A stretch of DNA of 64,000 bases from RI-153 sp041391225 (GCA_041391225.1 JAWKOL010000020.1:62001-126000), one strand, 5' to 3'. Counted from the first letter of the stretch, positions 46,433 through 55,303 are shown. Made by a program: numbers and translations. Notes: a model not told the origin generated them from the sequence alone.

Positions 46433-48133
46433 ATGAAAGATCGCACACTCCAACTCATCTCCCCCATCCTGCTCCTGGTGATCTGGGAAATTGCAGCCCG
46501 TGTCGGCGTGATCGACACGCGCTTTTTCCCCGCGCCCACGGAGATCTTCGGGCGGCTGGCCGAGTTGCTCGAAGACGGTACCCTGCTCGCCGCCACGGTG
46601 ATCACCCTGCGCCGTGTGTTCATCGGCTTTGCGCTGGCCATGATCCCCGGCGTGCTGATCGGCGTAATCATGGGGATCAGCCGCGCCACGCGTTTGGCGC
46701 TGGGGCCGCTCGTGTCCGCGCTCTACCCGGTGCCAAAGATCGCGCTGGTGCCGGCGGTGCTGCTCATCTTCGGCCTGGGCGAGGACAGCTACTACGCCAT
46801 CACCTTCATCTCGGTCTTCTTTTTGGTGGCGCTGAACACCGTTGCGGGCGTGCTCAACCTGGAAGAGAAATACTTCGATATCGCCCGCAACAACGGCGCC
46901 GGCCCCTGGGACATCCTGTGGACGGTGGCAATCCCCGGCGCGTTGCCCAGCATCTTCACGGGGATCAACCTGGGGCTGGGTTTCGCGCTCACCGTGGTGG
47001 TGGGGACGGAGTTACTGGTGCCGATGGGCGGCCTGGGCGCGTTGATGTGGCAGAGCTACCAGATCTACGACATCGCCACGCTCTACGCCGGGCTGATCGT
47101 GGTGGCGCTGCTGGGTTGGGCCTTCAGCGTAGCCGTGGCCGAAGTGGAAGGTCAACTGATCCCCTGGCGCGCCGCCGAAGTGCGCCAACGTCGTGCGCCG
47201 GCCCGCAGCGCCGACGAAAACGAGCCGCGCATCCGTCGTTTCCTGCGCACGTGGTGGATGGCCACGCGTCCATTCAGCTTCACCGCCAGCATCACCCCGG
47301 TGACGCTCGGCGCGGTCCTCGCTGCCTACGACGGCGCTTGGAACTGGCTACTCTTTGCCATCACTGTGATCGGCTCGGTGGCGATCCACGCCGGCACCAA
47401 CCTGATCAACGACTACTACGACTGGCGCAAAGGCACCGACACCCCCGATTCGCTCGGCCCCAACCGGGCGTTGCAAGAGGGCATGTTGACGCCGCAACAG
47501 GTCTTTTGGGGCGGGCTGTTCTGCTTCGCGCTGGGATCGGCGCTGGGCCTCTACCTGGTGTGGACGCGCGGGATATTCATCCTCTACCTGGGCGTCTTCA
47601 GCGTGCTGGCGGGCTGGTTCTACACGGCGGGGCCTGCCGCCTTCGCCTACGTGGGGCTGGGTGAGGTGGTGGTCTTCGTGTTCATGGGACCGGTGATGGT
47701 GCTGGGCAGCTATTTTGTGATGACCCAGCAGATCGCGTGGGAAGCGGTGTTGGTCTCCTTGCCCATCGGCTTGATGGTGGCGGCGATCCTGCACGCCAAC
47801 AACATGCGCGATTTGGACGATGATCTGGAAAAAGGCAAGCGCACGCTGGCCAACATTCTGGGGCGGCGCAACAGCCAGCGCGAGTACCTGATCCTGGTAG
47901 GCGGCAGTTATGTGCTACTGGCTACGCTCTTCCTCATCGACGTGACGCTGTGGCCGATCTTGTTACCGCTGCTCACGCTGCCCGCCGCACTCAAACTCCT
48001 GCGCACCGCCACATCGACCAACGCGCCTGCTGTCCTCAACCGCGTGGTGCGGGGGACGGCGCAACTGCACCAGCGCTTCGGCTGGCTCATGATCCTCGGC
48101 TTCATCTTCGCCATCGCCACGCAGATCAGCTGA
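46433..48133 (+). CDS. Fusion of NitT/TauT-type ABC permease with MenA/UbiA-type prenyltransferase
   Basis: 566 residues with no internal frameshift. Residues about 1-246 are a complete ABC permease with six helices: LRRVFIGFALAMIPGVLIG, then the EAA loop NNGAGPWDILWTVAIPGALP. A charged linker (RQRRAPARSADENEPRIRRF) follows. Residues about 273-566 are a full UbiA-superfamily enzyme: RPFSFTASITPVTLGAVLAA, first Asp motif NLINDYYDWRKGTD (N326-D336), second Asp motif NNMRDLDDDLEKGKRTLANI (from N456) and about eight more helices. The motif pattern is that of MenA, which prenylates 1,4-dihydroxy-2-naphthoate in menaquinone synthesis. The upstream binding protein and ATPase complete the importer. 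The natural reading is uptake coupled to prenylation of a quinone-ring precursor (inference). Confidence 0.88.
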   Translation: MKDRTLQLISPILLLVIWEIAARVGVIDTRFFPAPTEIFGRLAELLEDGTLLAATVITLRRVFIGFALAMIPGVLIGVIMGISRATRLALGPLVSALYPVPKIALVPAVLLIFGLGEDSYYAITFISVFFLVALNTVAGVLNLEEKYFDIARNNGAGPWDILWTVAIPGALPSIFTGINLGLGFALTVVVGTELLVPMGGLGALMWQSYQIYDIATLYAGLIVVALLGWAFSVAVAEVEGQLIPWRAAEVRQRRAPARSADENEPRIRRFLRTWWMATRPFSFTASITPVTLGAVLAAYDGAWNWLLFAITVIGSVAIHAGTNLINDYYDWRKGTDTPDSLGPNRALQEGMLTPQQVFWGGLFCFALGSALGLYLVWTRGIFILYLGVFSVLAGWFYTAGPAAFAYVGLGEVVVFVFMGPVMVLGSYFVMTQQIAWEAVLVSLPIGLMVAAILHANNMRDLDDDLEKGKRTLANILGRRNSQREYLILVGGSYVLLATLFLIDVTLWPILLPLLTLPAALKLLRTATSTNAPAVLNRVVRGTAQLHQRFGWLMILGFIFAIATQIS

Positions 48134-48170
48134 CGCAGGAGGGAGAGGGACACGGATTTCATGATTATCA

Positions 48171-48304
48171 ATAGGCGTTAAGATAAGCTTCGTAGACACA
48201 AGTGCCGGGGACTTATCGCCGCAGCGAGGCGGGACATTCACTCCTGGCAACACGTCCAACGTGAAGTCCCCGGCACTTTCGCTGGTCCTTATCTTAACGC
48301 CTAT
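48171..48304. repeat. Palindromic repeat family R1, copy C
   Basis: 134 bp. Perfect 17-bp outer arms ATAGGCGTTAAGATAAG and CTTATCTTAACGCCTAT, unlike the outer arms of copies A and B. The inner core AAGTGCCGGGGACTT ... GAAGTCCCCGGCACTT is shared. It is nested inside a looser palindrome (ACACGGATTTC near 48150 against CAAATCCGCGTCC near 48338). The rest of the 320-bp gap shows nothing else. Confidence 0.85.
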
Positions 48305-48453
48305 GCCTCTCCCTCCTCTCCCTCCTGAAAATCCTGCAAATCCGCGTCCAAATCTCCGCTGCTCCTCCGCGTAACAGTTGACGCCGTCCGCGTTTCACTT
48401 TAGGATGGGGCCAGCCGACGTTCTTTTCAACCAACTTACCCCTCGGTGTCATC

Positions 48454-49695
48454 TTGACCGAAGAAAAGCAGCAGATCTGGGAATTCGTCCCACTCACCAA
48501 GTTCACATTGCCGTCGTCGACCACGACCGAGGCGTTGCGCCTCAACGTGGTGGACATGTGGCGGCAGTTCCGGCAGCGCCTGCGTCAGCGCTCGGACGAG
48601 GACGACGAAGCCTTCGCCGATCTCGATCTCCACTCTGCGCCGGATCACCTGCTCAACTGGATGGCCCCCGAACCCGACTGGGCGGCCCAGGGTGGGGAGA
48701 GCCTGCACGCTCTGCTCCAACCCTGGCTCGACGCTGATCCAGAAGAGGCCGGTGTCCGCACGTTGGTCTGCCCACCGCCTGCCGTCTGTCGGCCCATGCT
48801 CATCGAGTGGACGCGCGCCCATGACCTCGTCCTCGTGGACCCGCCGACGCCGCAGCAGATCTTGCAGGCCGACGAACGCTGGTTCGATCAGTGGCCACTC
48901 GACCGCAGCGTGCGCATTGTTTTGCCCCGCCTCGAACGCTGTTTCTTACGGCATCACAACGGCACGACGTTGTTGCGCCTGCTACTGGAACGGCTGTGGG
49001 AGACGCGCCCGCCCGTGGTCGTCCTTTCGGAAAGTTGGGCCTGGGCATTCCTGAACCGAACCCTGCATGTCGATTCGGTCTTCACCCATCCTGTCACCAT
49101 TGCCGCATTCGACGAAGATCGGCTGGCCCATTGGCTACGCCGGAATGCGGCGCAGAGCAGCCGACAGTTCGTCTTTCGCCAGTCGAACAACGGGCGCGCC
49201 GTCGTCGATGCCAAAGAAACCCCGCCAGAACACGACGACAAGAACGAGGATCGCAAGCGTTCGTCGTTCCTCAGCGATCTGGCAACCCGCAGCCGTGGCA
49301 ACCCGGGCGTCGCCTGGCGGATCTGGCGTCATAGCCTGCAAGTGTCCGCCGACGACGAGATCGACAAGAAAGCCGAAGAAAGCGCCGAAGAGGACAGCGG
49401 ACTCACGATCTGGGTGCGCCCGTGGGCCAAGTTGACGCTGCCCCAGTTGCCGCCGGATGCGGGCAAGATCGAGGCGTTCCTGCTGCACGCGCTCCTGATC
49501 CACGGTGGTATGGACGACCACTTGTTGGTACAACTCTTACCATTTTCGTCGACCGACGTGGCACATGGTCTGCAAAGGTTGAACCGAGCAGAACTGATCG
49601 AGCGTAACGACGACGGCTGGCAGATTCAGGCATTGGGTTACCCAACGGTTCGTTCCTTCCTCAACCAGGAAGGCTTTCCGCTGGATGGGCTTTAG
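48454..49695 (+). CDS. Uncharacterised 413-residue protein with C-terminal winged-helix-like part
   Basis: Starts at TTG 48454 (MTEEKQQIWEFVPLTKFTLP). No family recognised with confidence. The middle has DLVLVDPPTPQQILQAD, IVLPRLERCFLRHHNGTTLL and VVVLSESWAWAFLNR, spaced like beta strands of a P-loop ATPase but without a Walker A. The segment FLSDLATRSRGNPGVAWRIW resembles the sensor-2/lid helices of AAA-type ATPases. The end, LQRLNRAELIERNDDGWQIQ, looks like a winged helix. It lies 24 bp upstream of an MscS channel gene and is likely co-transcribed, suggesting a regulatory partner (inference). Confidence 0.6.
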   Translation: MTEEKQQIWEFVPLTKFTLPSSTTTEALRLNVVDMWRQFRQRLRQRSDEDDEAFADLDLHSAPDHLLNWMAPEPDWAAQGGESLHALLQPWLDADPEEAGVRTLVCPPPAVCRPMLIEWTRAHDLVLVDPPTPQQILQADERWFDQWPLDRSVRIVLPRLERCFLRHHNGTTLLRLLLERLWETRPPVVVLSESWAWAFLNRTLHVDSVFTHPVTIAAFDEDRLAHWLRRNAAQSSRQFVFRQSNNGRAVVDAKETPPEHDDKNEDRKRSSFLSDLATRSRGNPGVAWRIWRHSLQVSADDEIDKKAEESAEEDSGLTIWVRPWAKLTLPQLPPDAGKIEAFLLHALLIHGGMDDHLLVQLLPFSSTDVAHGLQRLNRAELIERNDDGWQIQALGYPTVRSFLNQEGFPLDGL

Positions 49696-49719
49696 CATCA
49701 CAAGGAGATTCACAGCCGC

Positions 49720-50514
49720 ATGGATATCTTCCGCGATCCATCGGAAATTCAATGGTGGGAGATCGGCGCTGCACTGGCGCTGGGCTGGTTGATCGTCTCA
49801 GCGACACAGTGGCTGGTCCCCCGTGTCGCGCGGCAACTGCCCAACCGTTTCCGCCTGCGCCTACTGCCGATTGCGCCGATTGTGCGCATGATCGTGCTGC
49901 TCGTTGTGGTCACATTCGTCGTGCTGGCATTGATCGAACCGACCGCGCCCAATCTCATCACCGCGCTGAGCGCGGTGGGCGTGGCCCTCGGTTTCGCCTT
50001 CAAAGACTACGTCAGCAGCATCATCGCGGGGATCGTGGCGCTCTACGAACGCCCCTACCAGCCCGGCGACTGGGTGAAAATCGGCAGCGACTACGGCATG
50101 ATCACGTCGATGGGCCTGCGCTCCATCAAGATCCAAACGCCCGACGACAACACCGTCACCATTCCCCACGCCAAGATGTGGAACGAGAACATCTCCAACG
50201 CCAACGCCGGCAACCGCGAACACATGACCGTGGCCGAGTTCTTCCTCGAACCCGATCACGACGCCGATCTGGTTCGCCAAACGCTGTGGAATGTGGGGAT
50301 TAGCAGCCCGTACACCCAATACGAACGCGCCGTCGTCGTCATCGTCTTGGAGAAACCGTGGGGCACCCAATACCGCCTCAAAGCCTACCCCATTGACGGC
50401 CGCGACGAATTCCTCTACCTCAGCGATCTGACAGTCAGGGGCAAGGCGGCGTTGAAAGAACTCGGCGTGAAACAGGTGGCGATGCCGATCCCGCCGTCGA
50501 TGGGGGCAGAATAG
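49720..50514 (+). CDS. mscS: MscS-family small-conductance mechanosensitive channel
   Basis: 264 residues. Two predicted N-terminal helices, then the pore-lining and beta-domain signature: LITALSAVGVALGFAFKDYV, SSIIAGIVALYERPYQPGDW and the IKIQTPDDNTVTIPHAKMWN strand region. Releases solutes on hypo-osmotic shock. AAGGAG lies upstream. The TAG stop is the first base-triplet of an R3 palindrome. Confidence 0.9.
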   Translation: MDIFRDPSEIQWWEIGAALALGWLIVSATQWLVPRVARQLPNRFRLRLLPIAPIVRMIVLLVVVTFVVLALIEPTAPNLITALSAVGVALGFAFKDYVSSIIAGIVALYERPYQPGDWVKIGSDYGMITSMGLRSIKIQTPDDNTVTIPHAKMWNENISNANAGNREHMTVAEFFLEPDHDADLVRQTLWNVGISSPYTQYERAVVVIVLEKPWGTQYRLKAYPIDGRDEFLYLSDLTVRGKAALKELGVKQVAMPIPPSMGAE

Positions 50515-50611
50515 AACGCGGATTGAGCGGATTAGGCGGATCGAGGCGGATTCCCTGAAGATTCTGAAAAATCCATTTCGATCCGCTCAATCCGCCCGAT
50601 CCGCGTTCTAT
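50511..50611. repeat. Palindromic repeat family R3, copy 1
   Basis: Left arm ATAGAACGCGGATTGAGCGG from 50511 and right arm ending CCGATCCGCGTTCTAT at 50611. The mscS TAG stop (50512-50514) is part of the left arm. A second copy is at 60112-60197. Confidence 0.85.
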
Positions 50612-50620
50612 TCTCGGTGA

Positions 50621-50649
50621 TTGACAGCATCGTTGTCGCGCTGTAGGAT
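50621..50649 (+). promoter_or_regulatory. Sigma70-type promoter for the radical SAM operon
   Basis: Consensus TTGACA (50621-50626), a 17-bp spacer and TAGGAT (50644-50649), 40 bp before the ATG at 50689. Confidence 0.6.
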
Positions 50650-50688
50650 CGCTACAATCGTGATCGTCCCTACACATTGGAGCCGACG

Positions 50689-52043
50689 ATGCCTGCATCG
50701 AACCCGAACCCGCTGCGCGTTCTGCTCATCTCCCCGCGCGACCGCTCTACCGTCACCGCGGCGGCACGTGGAGCAAGTCGCTGCGCTACGCGCCGCTGAC
50801 GTTGACCACGCTGGCTGCGCTCGTTCCCCCCGAACTCAACGCCGAAGTCGTCCTCGTGGACGAGGGCATCGCCGATGTGGATCTCGACGCCGACGCCGAT
50901 CTGGTCGGCATCAGCCTCATCACCGGCACTGCGCCCCGCTCCTACGAACTGGCCGACCACTTCCGCGCACGGAACATCCCCGTGGTGCTGGGTGGTGTGC
51001 ATGTGACACTCATGCCCGACGAAGCCCAACAGCACGCCGACGCCATCGTCACCGGCTACGCCGAGGACACCTGGCCCGAACTCCTGCGCGACTTCGTGGC
51101 CGGCAACATGCGTCCGCGCTACGATCAGGCGCCGGGGCTGAGTCTGGCCAACCGTCCTTTTCCGCGACGCGATCTGCTGGGCGCGGACAACTTCGTCGTC
51201 GCCCACACCATCGAAGCCACGCGTGGCTGCATTCACCAATGCGAATTTTGCGTCGTCCCCAGTGCGTGGGGGCGTCCCATCCAGCATCCCGTGGCCGACG
51301 TCGTCGCCGACATCCAGCAGATGGGGGCCAAGCGGCTGATCTTCCTCGATCTCAACCTGATCTCCGACATGGACTACGCCCGCGAACTCTTCACCGCGCT
51401 GATCCCACTCAACATCCAATGGGGCGGGCTGACCACGACGATCATCACAATGGACGACGATCTGCTCAACTTGGCGGCGCGCAGTGGCTGCAAAGGGCTG
51501 CTGCTGGGCTTCGAGACGCTGTCGGCCAGCGCGCGGGCCGAGACGAAAAAGCAGTTCAACCAGCGCCAAGACTACAAAGACGTGATGCGGCGGCTGCACG
51601 CCCACGGCATCGGCGTGCAAGGTTGCTTCGTCTTCGGTTTCGACAACCACAACCAAGACGTCTTCGCCGAGACCGTCGAGTTCGTGATGGACGCCAACAT
51701 CGATCTGCCGCGCTACGCCATTCTCACGCCCTTCCCCGGCACGCCGCTCTTCGACAAACTCAGCGCCGCCGGGCGCATCCTCACCGAGGATTGGACGCTC
51801 TACGACGGTCAGCACGTGGTCTACCAGCCCACCAACCTCACCCCCGACGCGCTCTGGCACGGCACCGAATGGGCCTGGAAGAAGACCTACTCCTACCCGT
51901 CCATTGCCAAGCGCCTGCTCGCCGCCCGCCCCTGGAGCGGACGCAAAATGCTGCCCCTGTCCCTGGCCGGCAACCTGGGCTACCGCTTCTACGCGCACAA
52001 TCTGCACAAATACTACACGTGCGATTGGCAACTTGCTGCGTGA
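50689..52043 (+). CDS. B12-binding radical SAM protein, first of three (one frameshift near 50740)
   Basis: About 451 residues after repair. ATG 50689 follows GGAG and gives MPASNPNPLRVLLISPR. A one-base slip near 50740 leads to GGTWSKSLRYAPLTLTTLA and the cobalamin-binding Rossmann domain (GISLITGTAPRSYELADHFR, VVLGGVHVTLMPDEA). The radical SAM cluster motif is RGCIHQCEFC (Cx3Cx2C). It continues with FLDLNLISDMDYARELF and GLLLGFETLSASA. Such enzymes carry out methylations or ring rearrangements; the substrate is unknown. Confidence 0.85.
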
Positions 52044-52065
52044 ATTTACGCCCAAAGGTTTCCTC

Positions 52066-53376
52066 TTGAAGATCACCTTCATCCGCCCCAACATGATGCC
52101 CGTGCGCGGCGCCGACGCCATGGAACCGCTGGTCTTTGCCATCCTGGCCGGGCTGACGCCGCCGCACGTGGACACCGTCCTCTACGACGACCGCATCGAG
52201 CCGATCCCCGTAGACGAGCCGACGGATCTGGTCGCCATCACCGTGGAGACGTACACGGCGCGGCGGGCGTATGCGATAGCGGACGCCTACCGGCGGCGCG
52301 GTGTCCCCGTGGTGATGGGGGGCTATCACCCTACATTTTTGCCGGAGGAAGCGCTGGATCATGCCGATGCCGTGGTTGTTGGCGACTCGGAAGGAATTTG
52401 GCGCGATCTCGTTAAAGATGCAGAACGAGGTCGCCTCCAGCGCATCTACCGCCAGGCAGACTATCCAGATCTGGCCGGTTTCGCCGCGGATCGCAGCATT
52501 TTTCGTGGCAAACGTTATGCGCCCGCGGCTTTGGTGCAGTATGGCCGCGGCTGCCGTTTCGCCTGCGAGTTCTGCTCGATCCACGCTTTCTACGGCAGCA
52601 ACTTGCGCCAGCGCCCCGTGGACGAAGTGGTGGAAGAGATCCGATCCACCGGCAAGAAGCACATCTTCCTCGTCGACGACAACATCTTCGTCGACGTCCC
52701 CCGCGCCAAGGAACTCTTCGAGGCGCTGATCCCGTTGAAGATCCGCTGGTCGTGCCAGGTGAGCATCGACGTCACCCGCGACGCCGAGTTGATGGATCTA
52801 CTGCGGCGTAGCGGCTGCACCACCGCCGTGGTCGGCTTCGAATCGCTCAACGAAGACAACCTGCGCCACATGAAAAAACACTGGAATGTGAAACACCAGG
52901 ACTACGCCACCTCCGTGCGTATCTTGCAAGAACACGGCGTGATGATCTACGGATCGTTCGTCTTCGGCTACGACGGCGACAGCGTCGACTCGTTCCAACG
53001 CACGCTCGATTTCACCGTCCAAAACAAGTTCTACACCGCCAACTTCAACCCGCTCACACCCATGCCCGGCGCCGCGCTCTACGACCGCCTCGCCGCCGAG
53101 GACCGTCTGCTCTACGACCGCTGGTGGCTCGATGATCGCTTCCGCTACGGTGAGGCCGTCTTCCGCCCCCGCGGCATGAGCGCCGAGGAACTGACCGACG
53201 GCTGTCTCCGCATCCGCAAAGCGTTCCACAGCACCCGCGCCATCCTGCATCGCGGCGCAGATCTGCGCACCAACGCCCGCGATCCCTACCGTTTGGGGCT
53301 GCATCTGGCCTCCAACTTCGTGAGCAAGTGGATGATCGACAAAAAGCAGGGCCGTCCGCTAGGGGCGACTTCCTGA
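52066..53376 (+). CDS. B12-binding radical SAM protein, second of three
   Basis: 436 residues from a TTG start at 52066 (LKITFIRPNMMPVRG), chosen by alignment with the third paralogue; AAAGG lies upstream. Cobalamin-binding half: DLVAITVETYTARRAYAIAD, VVMGGYHPTFLPEEA. Radical SAM half: GRGCRFACEFCSIHAFYG, KKHIFLVDDNIFVDVPRAKE and TAVVGFESLNEDN. It lies 22 bp after the first and 10 bp before the third, so one operon. Confidence 0.86.
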   Translation: MKITFIRPNMMPVRGADAMEPLVFAILAGLTPPHVDTVLYDDRIEPIPVDEPTDLVAITVETYTARRAYAIADAYRRRGVPVVMGGYHPTFLPEEALDHADAVVVGDSEGIWRDLVKDAERGRLQRIYRQADYPDLAGFAADRSIFRGKRYAPAALVQYGRGCRFACEFCSIHAFYGSNLRQRPVDEVVEEIRSTGKKHIFLVDDNIFVDVPRAKELFEALIPLKIRWSCQVSIDVTRDAELMDLLRRSGCTTAVVGFESLNEDNLRHMKKHWNVKHQDYATSVRILQEHGVMIYGSFVFGYDGDSVDSFQRTLDFTVQNKFYTANFNPLTPMPGAALYDRLAAEDRLLYDRWWLDDRFRYGEAVFRPRGMSAEELTDGCLRIRKAFHSTRAILHRGADLRTNARDPYRLGLHLASNFVSKWMIDKKQGRPLGATS

Positions 53377-53386
53377 AAGGACTACC

Positions 53387-54721
53387 ATGCACCTCACCCT
53401 GATCAAACCCAACATCGGCCGCATGGAGCACAGCCTCTACGTGGACGAAGGACGCATGGAGCCGCTGCAATTGGGCGTCCTCGCCGCGCTGACGCCGCCC
53501 AATGTGGACGTGACCCTGTGGGACGACCGGCTGGAGTCGATCCCCTACGACGCGCCAACCGATCTCGTCGCCATTACCGTGGAGACGTACACGGCGCGGC
53601 GCGCCTACGAAATCGCGGGCGAGTACCGGGCGCGCGGCGTGCCTGTGATCATGGGCGGCATGCAGCCCACGCTGATCCCCGAAGAAGTGACGCCCCACGC
53701 CGATGCCATCTTCATCGGCGACGCCGAGACCAAGTGGCTGGGCGTGCTGGATGACTTCCGCCGCGGCGCGCTGAAGCCTGTCTACGATGCGCCGGTGGGT
53801 GTGGCGCATCCGGGCGTCTTTACACAGCGCGACATTTTCAAAGGCAAGGGCTACCTGCCCATCTCGCTGATGCAGTTCAGCCGTGGTTGCCGCTTCGCCT
53901 GTAACTTCTGCGCCGTGAGTACCTACTTCGACAAAGGACACTACACACGTCGCGTCGAAGAGGTGGTGGCCGAGATCGAGGCGCGTGATCGCAATCAGAT
54001 CATCTTCTTCGTAGACGACAACATCCTCTCCAACTTCGCCGCGGCCAAGGAACTCTTCCGCGCCTTGATCCCGCTCAAGGTCCACTGGGTGAGCCAGGGC
54101 AGCATCGACATGACCCAGGATCGCGAGTTGATGGATCTGATGGTGCGCAGTGGTTGCATCGGCATGGTGGTAGGCTTCGAATCGATCAGCAAAGACAGCC
54201 TGCGCTGGATGCGCAAATCGCCCAACTTCGTGGGCGGTTTCGACGGCTACAAACAGCAGATCGAGGTGATCCGCGACTACGGCGTGCAGTTGTGGGCCGC
54301 CTTCACCCTGGGCCACGACCACGACACCGTGGAATCGATCCAAGAGACGTTGGATTGGGCGATGGAGAATCGCTTCCCGCTGGCCGCCTTCAACATCCTC
54401 GTCCCCTACCCCAAGACGCCGCTCTATCAACGTTTGCAGGCAGAGGATCGCCTGCTCTACGACGGCAAATGGTGGCTGCATCCCGAATACCGCTTCAACT
54501 ATGCCGCCTTCCGCCCCCAAAACATGACACCCGACGAGCTGACCGAAGCGTGCTGGCAGGCGCGATCCACGTACAACAGCCTGGGCTTCCTGATCCGGCG
54601 CATCTTCGACCTCAAAACCAACATGCGCACGCTCTACAAACTGGGCGTCTACCTCAAGTACAGCCCGATCTTCCGCAAAGAGGTATTCAAGAAACAAGGG
54701 ATGCGGTTTGGGCTGAGGTGA
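53387..54721 (+). CDS. B12-binding radical SAM protein, third of three
   Basis: 444 residues, preceded by GAAAGGA. MHLTLIKPNIGRMEHSLYVD, then DLVAITVETYTARRAYEIAG (nearly identical to the second paralogue) and VIMGGMQPTLIPEEVTPHAD. Cluster motif SRGCRFACNFCAVSTYF, then IIFFVDDNILSNFAAAKELF and GMVVGFESISKDSLRW. Clearly a duplicate of the second gene. No partner that fixes a pathway is adjacent. Confidence 0.88.
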   Translation: MHLTLIKPNIGRMEHSLYVDEGRMEPLQLGVLAALTPPNVDVTLWDDRLESIPYDAPTDLVAITVETYTARRAYEIAGEYRARGVPVIMGGMQPTLIPEEVTPHADAIFIGDAETKWLGVLDDFRRGALKPVYDAPVGVAHPGVFTQRDIFKGKGYLPISLMQFSRGCRFACNFCAVSTYFDKGHYTRRVEEVVAEIEARDRNQIIFFVDDNILSNFAAAKELFRALIPLKVHWVSQGSIDMTQDRELMDLMVRSGCIGMVVGFESISKDSLRWMRKSPNFVGGFDGYKQQIEVIRDYGVQLWAAFTLGHDHDTVESIQETLDWAMENRFPLAAFNILVPYPKTPLYQRLQAEDRLLYDGKWWLHPEYRFNYAAFRPQNMTPDELTEACWQARSTYNSLGFLIRRIFDLKTNMRTLYKLGVYLKYSPIFRKEVFKKQGMRFGLR

Positions 54722-54733
54722 GCGATGAGATGA

Positions 54734-54994
54734 AGATGCGATGATGCGAAGATACGAAGAGGTAGATCGCGACGTTTTCCGCCAGATATCCTCCGGCGAG
54801 CAGCGATACGTTTGACACAACTGAACGCCGCAACGCGTGTCGAAGACCTGAATCAGCCCCAGTCAAATCGTTTGGAGGCGCTTGTGGGCAACCGCGCAGG
54901 TCAGTGGAGTATCCGCATCAATCAGCAATGGCGCGTTTGTTTCCGTTTTGAAGATGGAGATGTTTTCGACGTGGAAATCGTCGACTATCATTGA
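54734..54994 (+). pseudogene. higB: HigB/RelE-type toxin with missing 5' end
   Basis: In one open frame, SRRFPPDILRRAAIRLTQLN and AATRVEDLNQPQSNRLEALV, then GNRAGQWSIRINQQWRVCFR match the HigB core and catalytic end. No ATG/GTG occurs upstream before a stop at 54731-54733. The usual first 15-20 residues are replaced by GATGCGAAGATACGAAG-like repeats. An internal TTG at 54812 could give a 60-residue protein. Probably an inactive toxin with intact antitoxin HigA 12 bp downstream. Confidence 0.75.
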
Positions 54995-55006
54995 GGTAAA
55001 ACAATC

Positions 55007-55303
55007 ATGTTTATCAGTGGTCTAGCACCAATCCACCCAGGCGAATTTCTATCCGAAATCCTTGAGGACCAGGAGATTTCGCGGGCGCACTTTGCGCGGG
55101 CAATTGGGGTGTCGGCAATGCGGATTTCGCACATCATCCACGGCACTCGCCCTGTGACGGCGGAACTTGCGCTGCTCTTTGGCCGAGCACTGGGCCAGTC
55201 GCCGCATTACTGGCTGAATCTACAGACAAACTATGATCTCAAAATGGCCGAGTCGACCATGCAGGAACGGCTGCAGGCTGTGTCTGAATTGGTTTCGACT
55301 TGA
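55007..55303 (+). CDS. higA: HigA family antitoxin (HTH Xre type)
   Basis: 98 residues. PIHPGEFLSEILEDQEISRA, then HFARAIGVSAMRISHIIHGT (helix-turn-helix) and SPHYWLNLQTNYDLKMAE are classic HigA. It neutralises HigB and represses the higBA promoter. The stop overlaps the possible start of the downstream GNAT gene. Confidence 0.9.
   Translation: MFISGLAPIHPGEFLSEILEDQEISRAHFARAIGVSAMRISHIIHGTRPVTAELALLFGRALGQSPHYWLNLQTNYDLKMAESTMQERLQAVSELVST

Noticed and set aside
53054..54820. 588-codon minus-strand open frame opposite the third radical SAM gene
   Set aside because: No recognisable domain; the composition mirrors the radical SAM coding strand. Coding evidence on the plus strand is strong.
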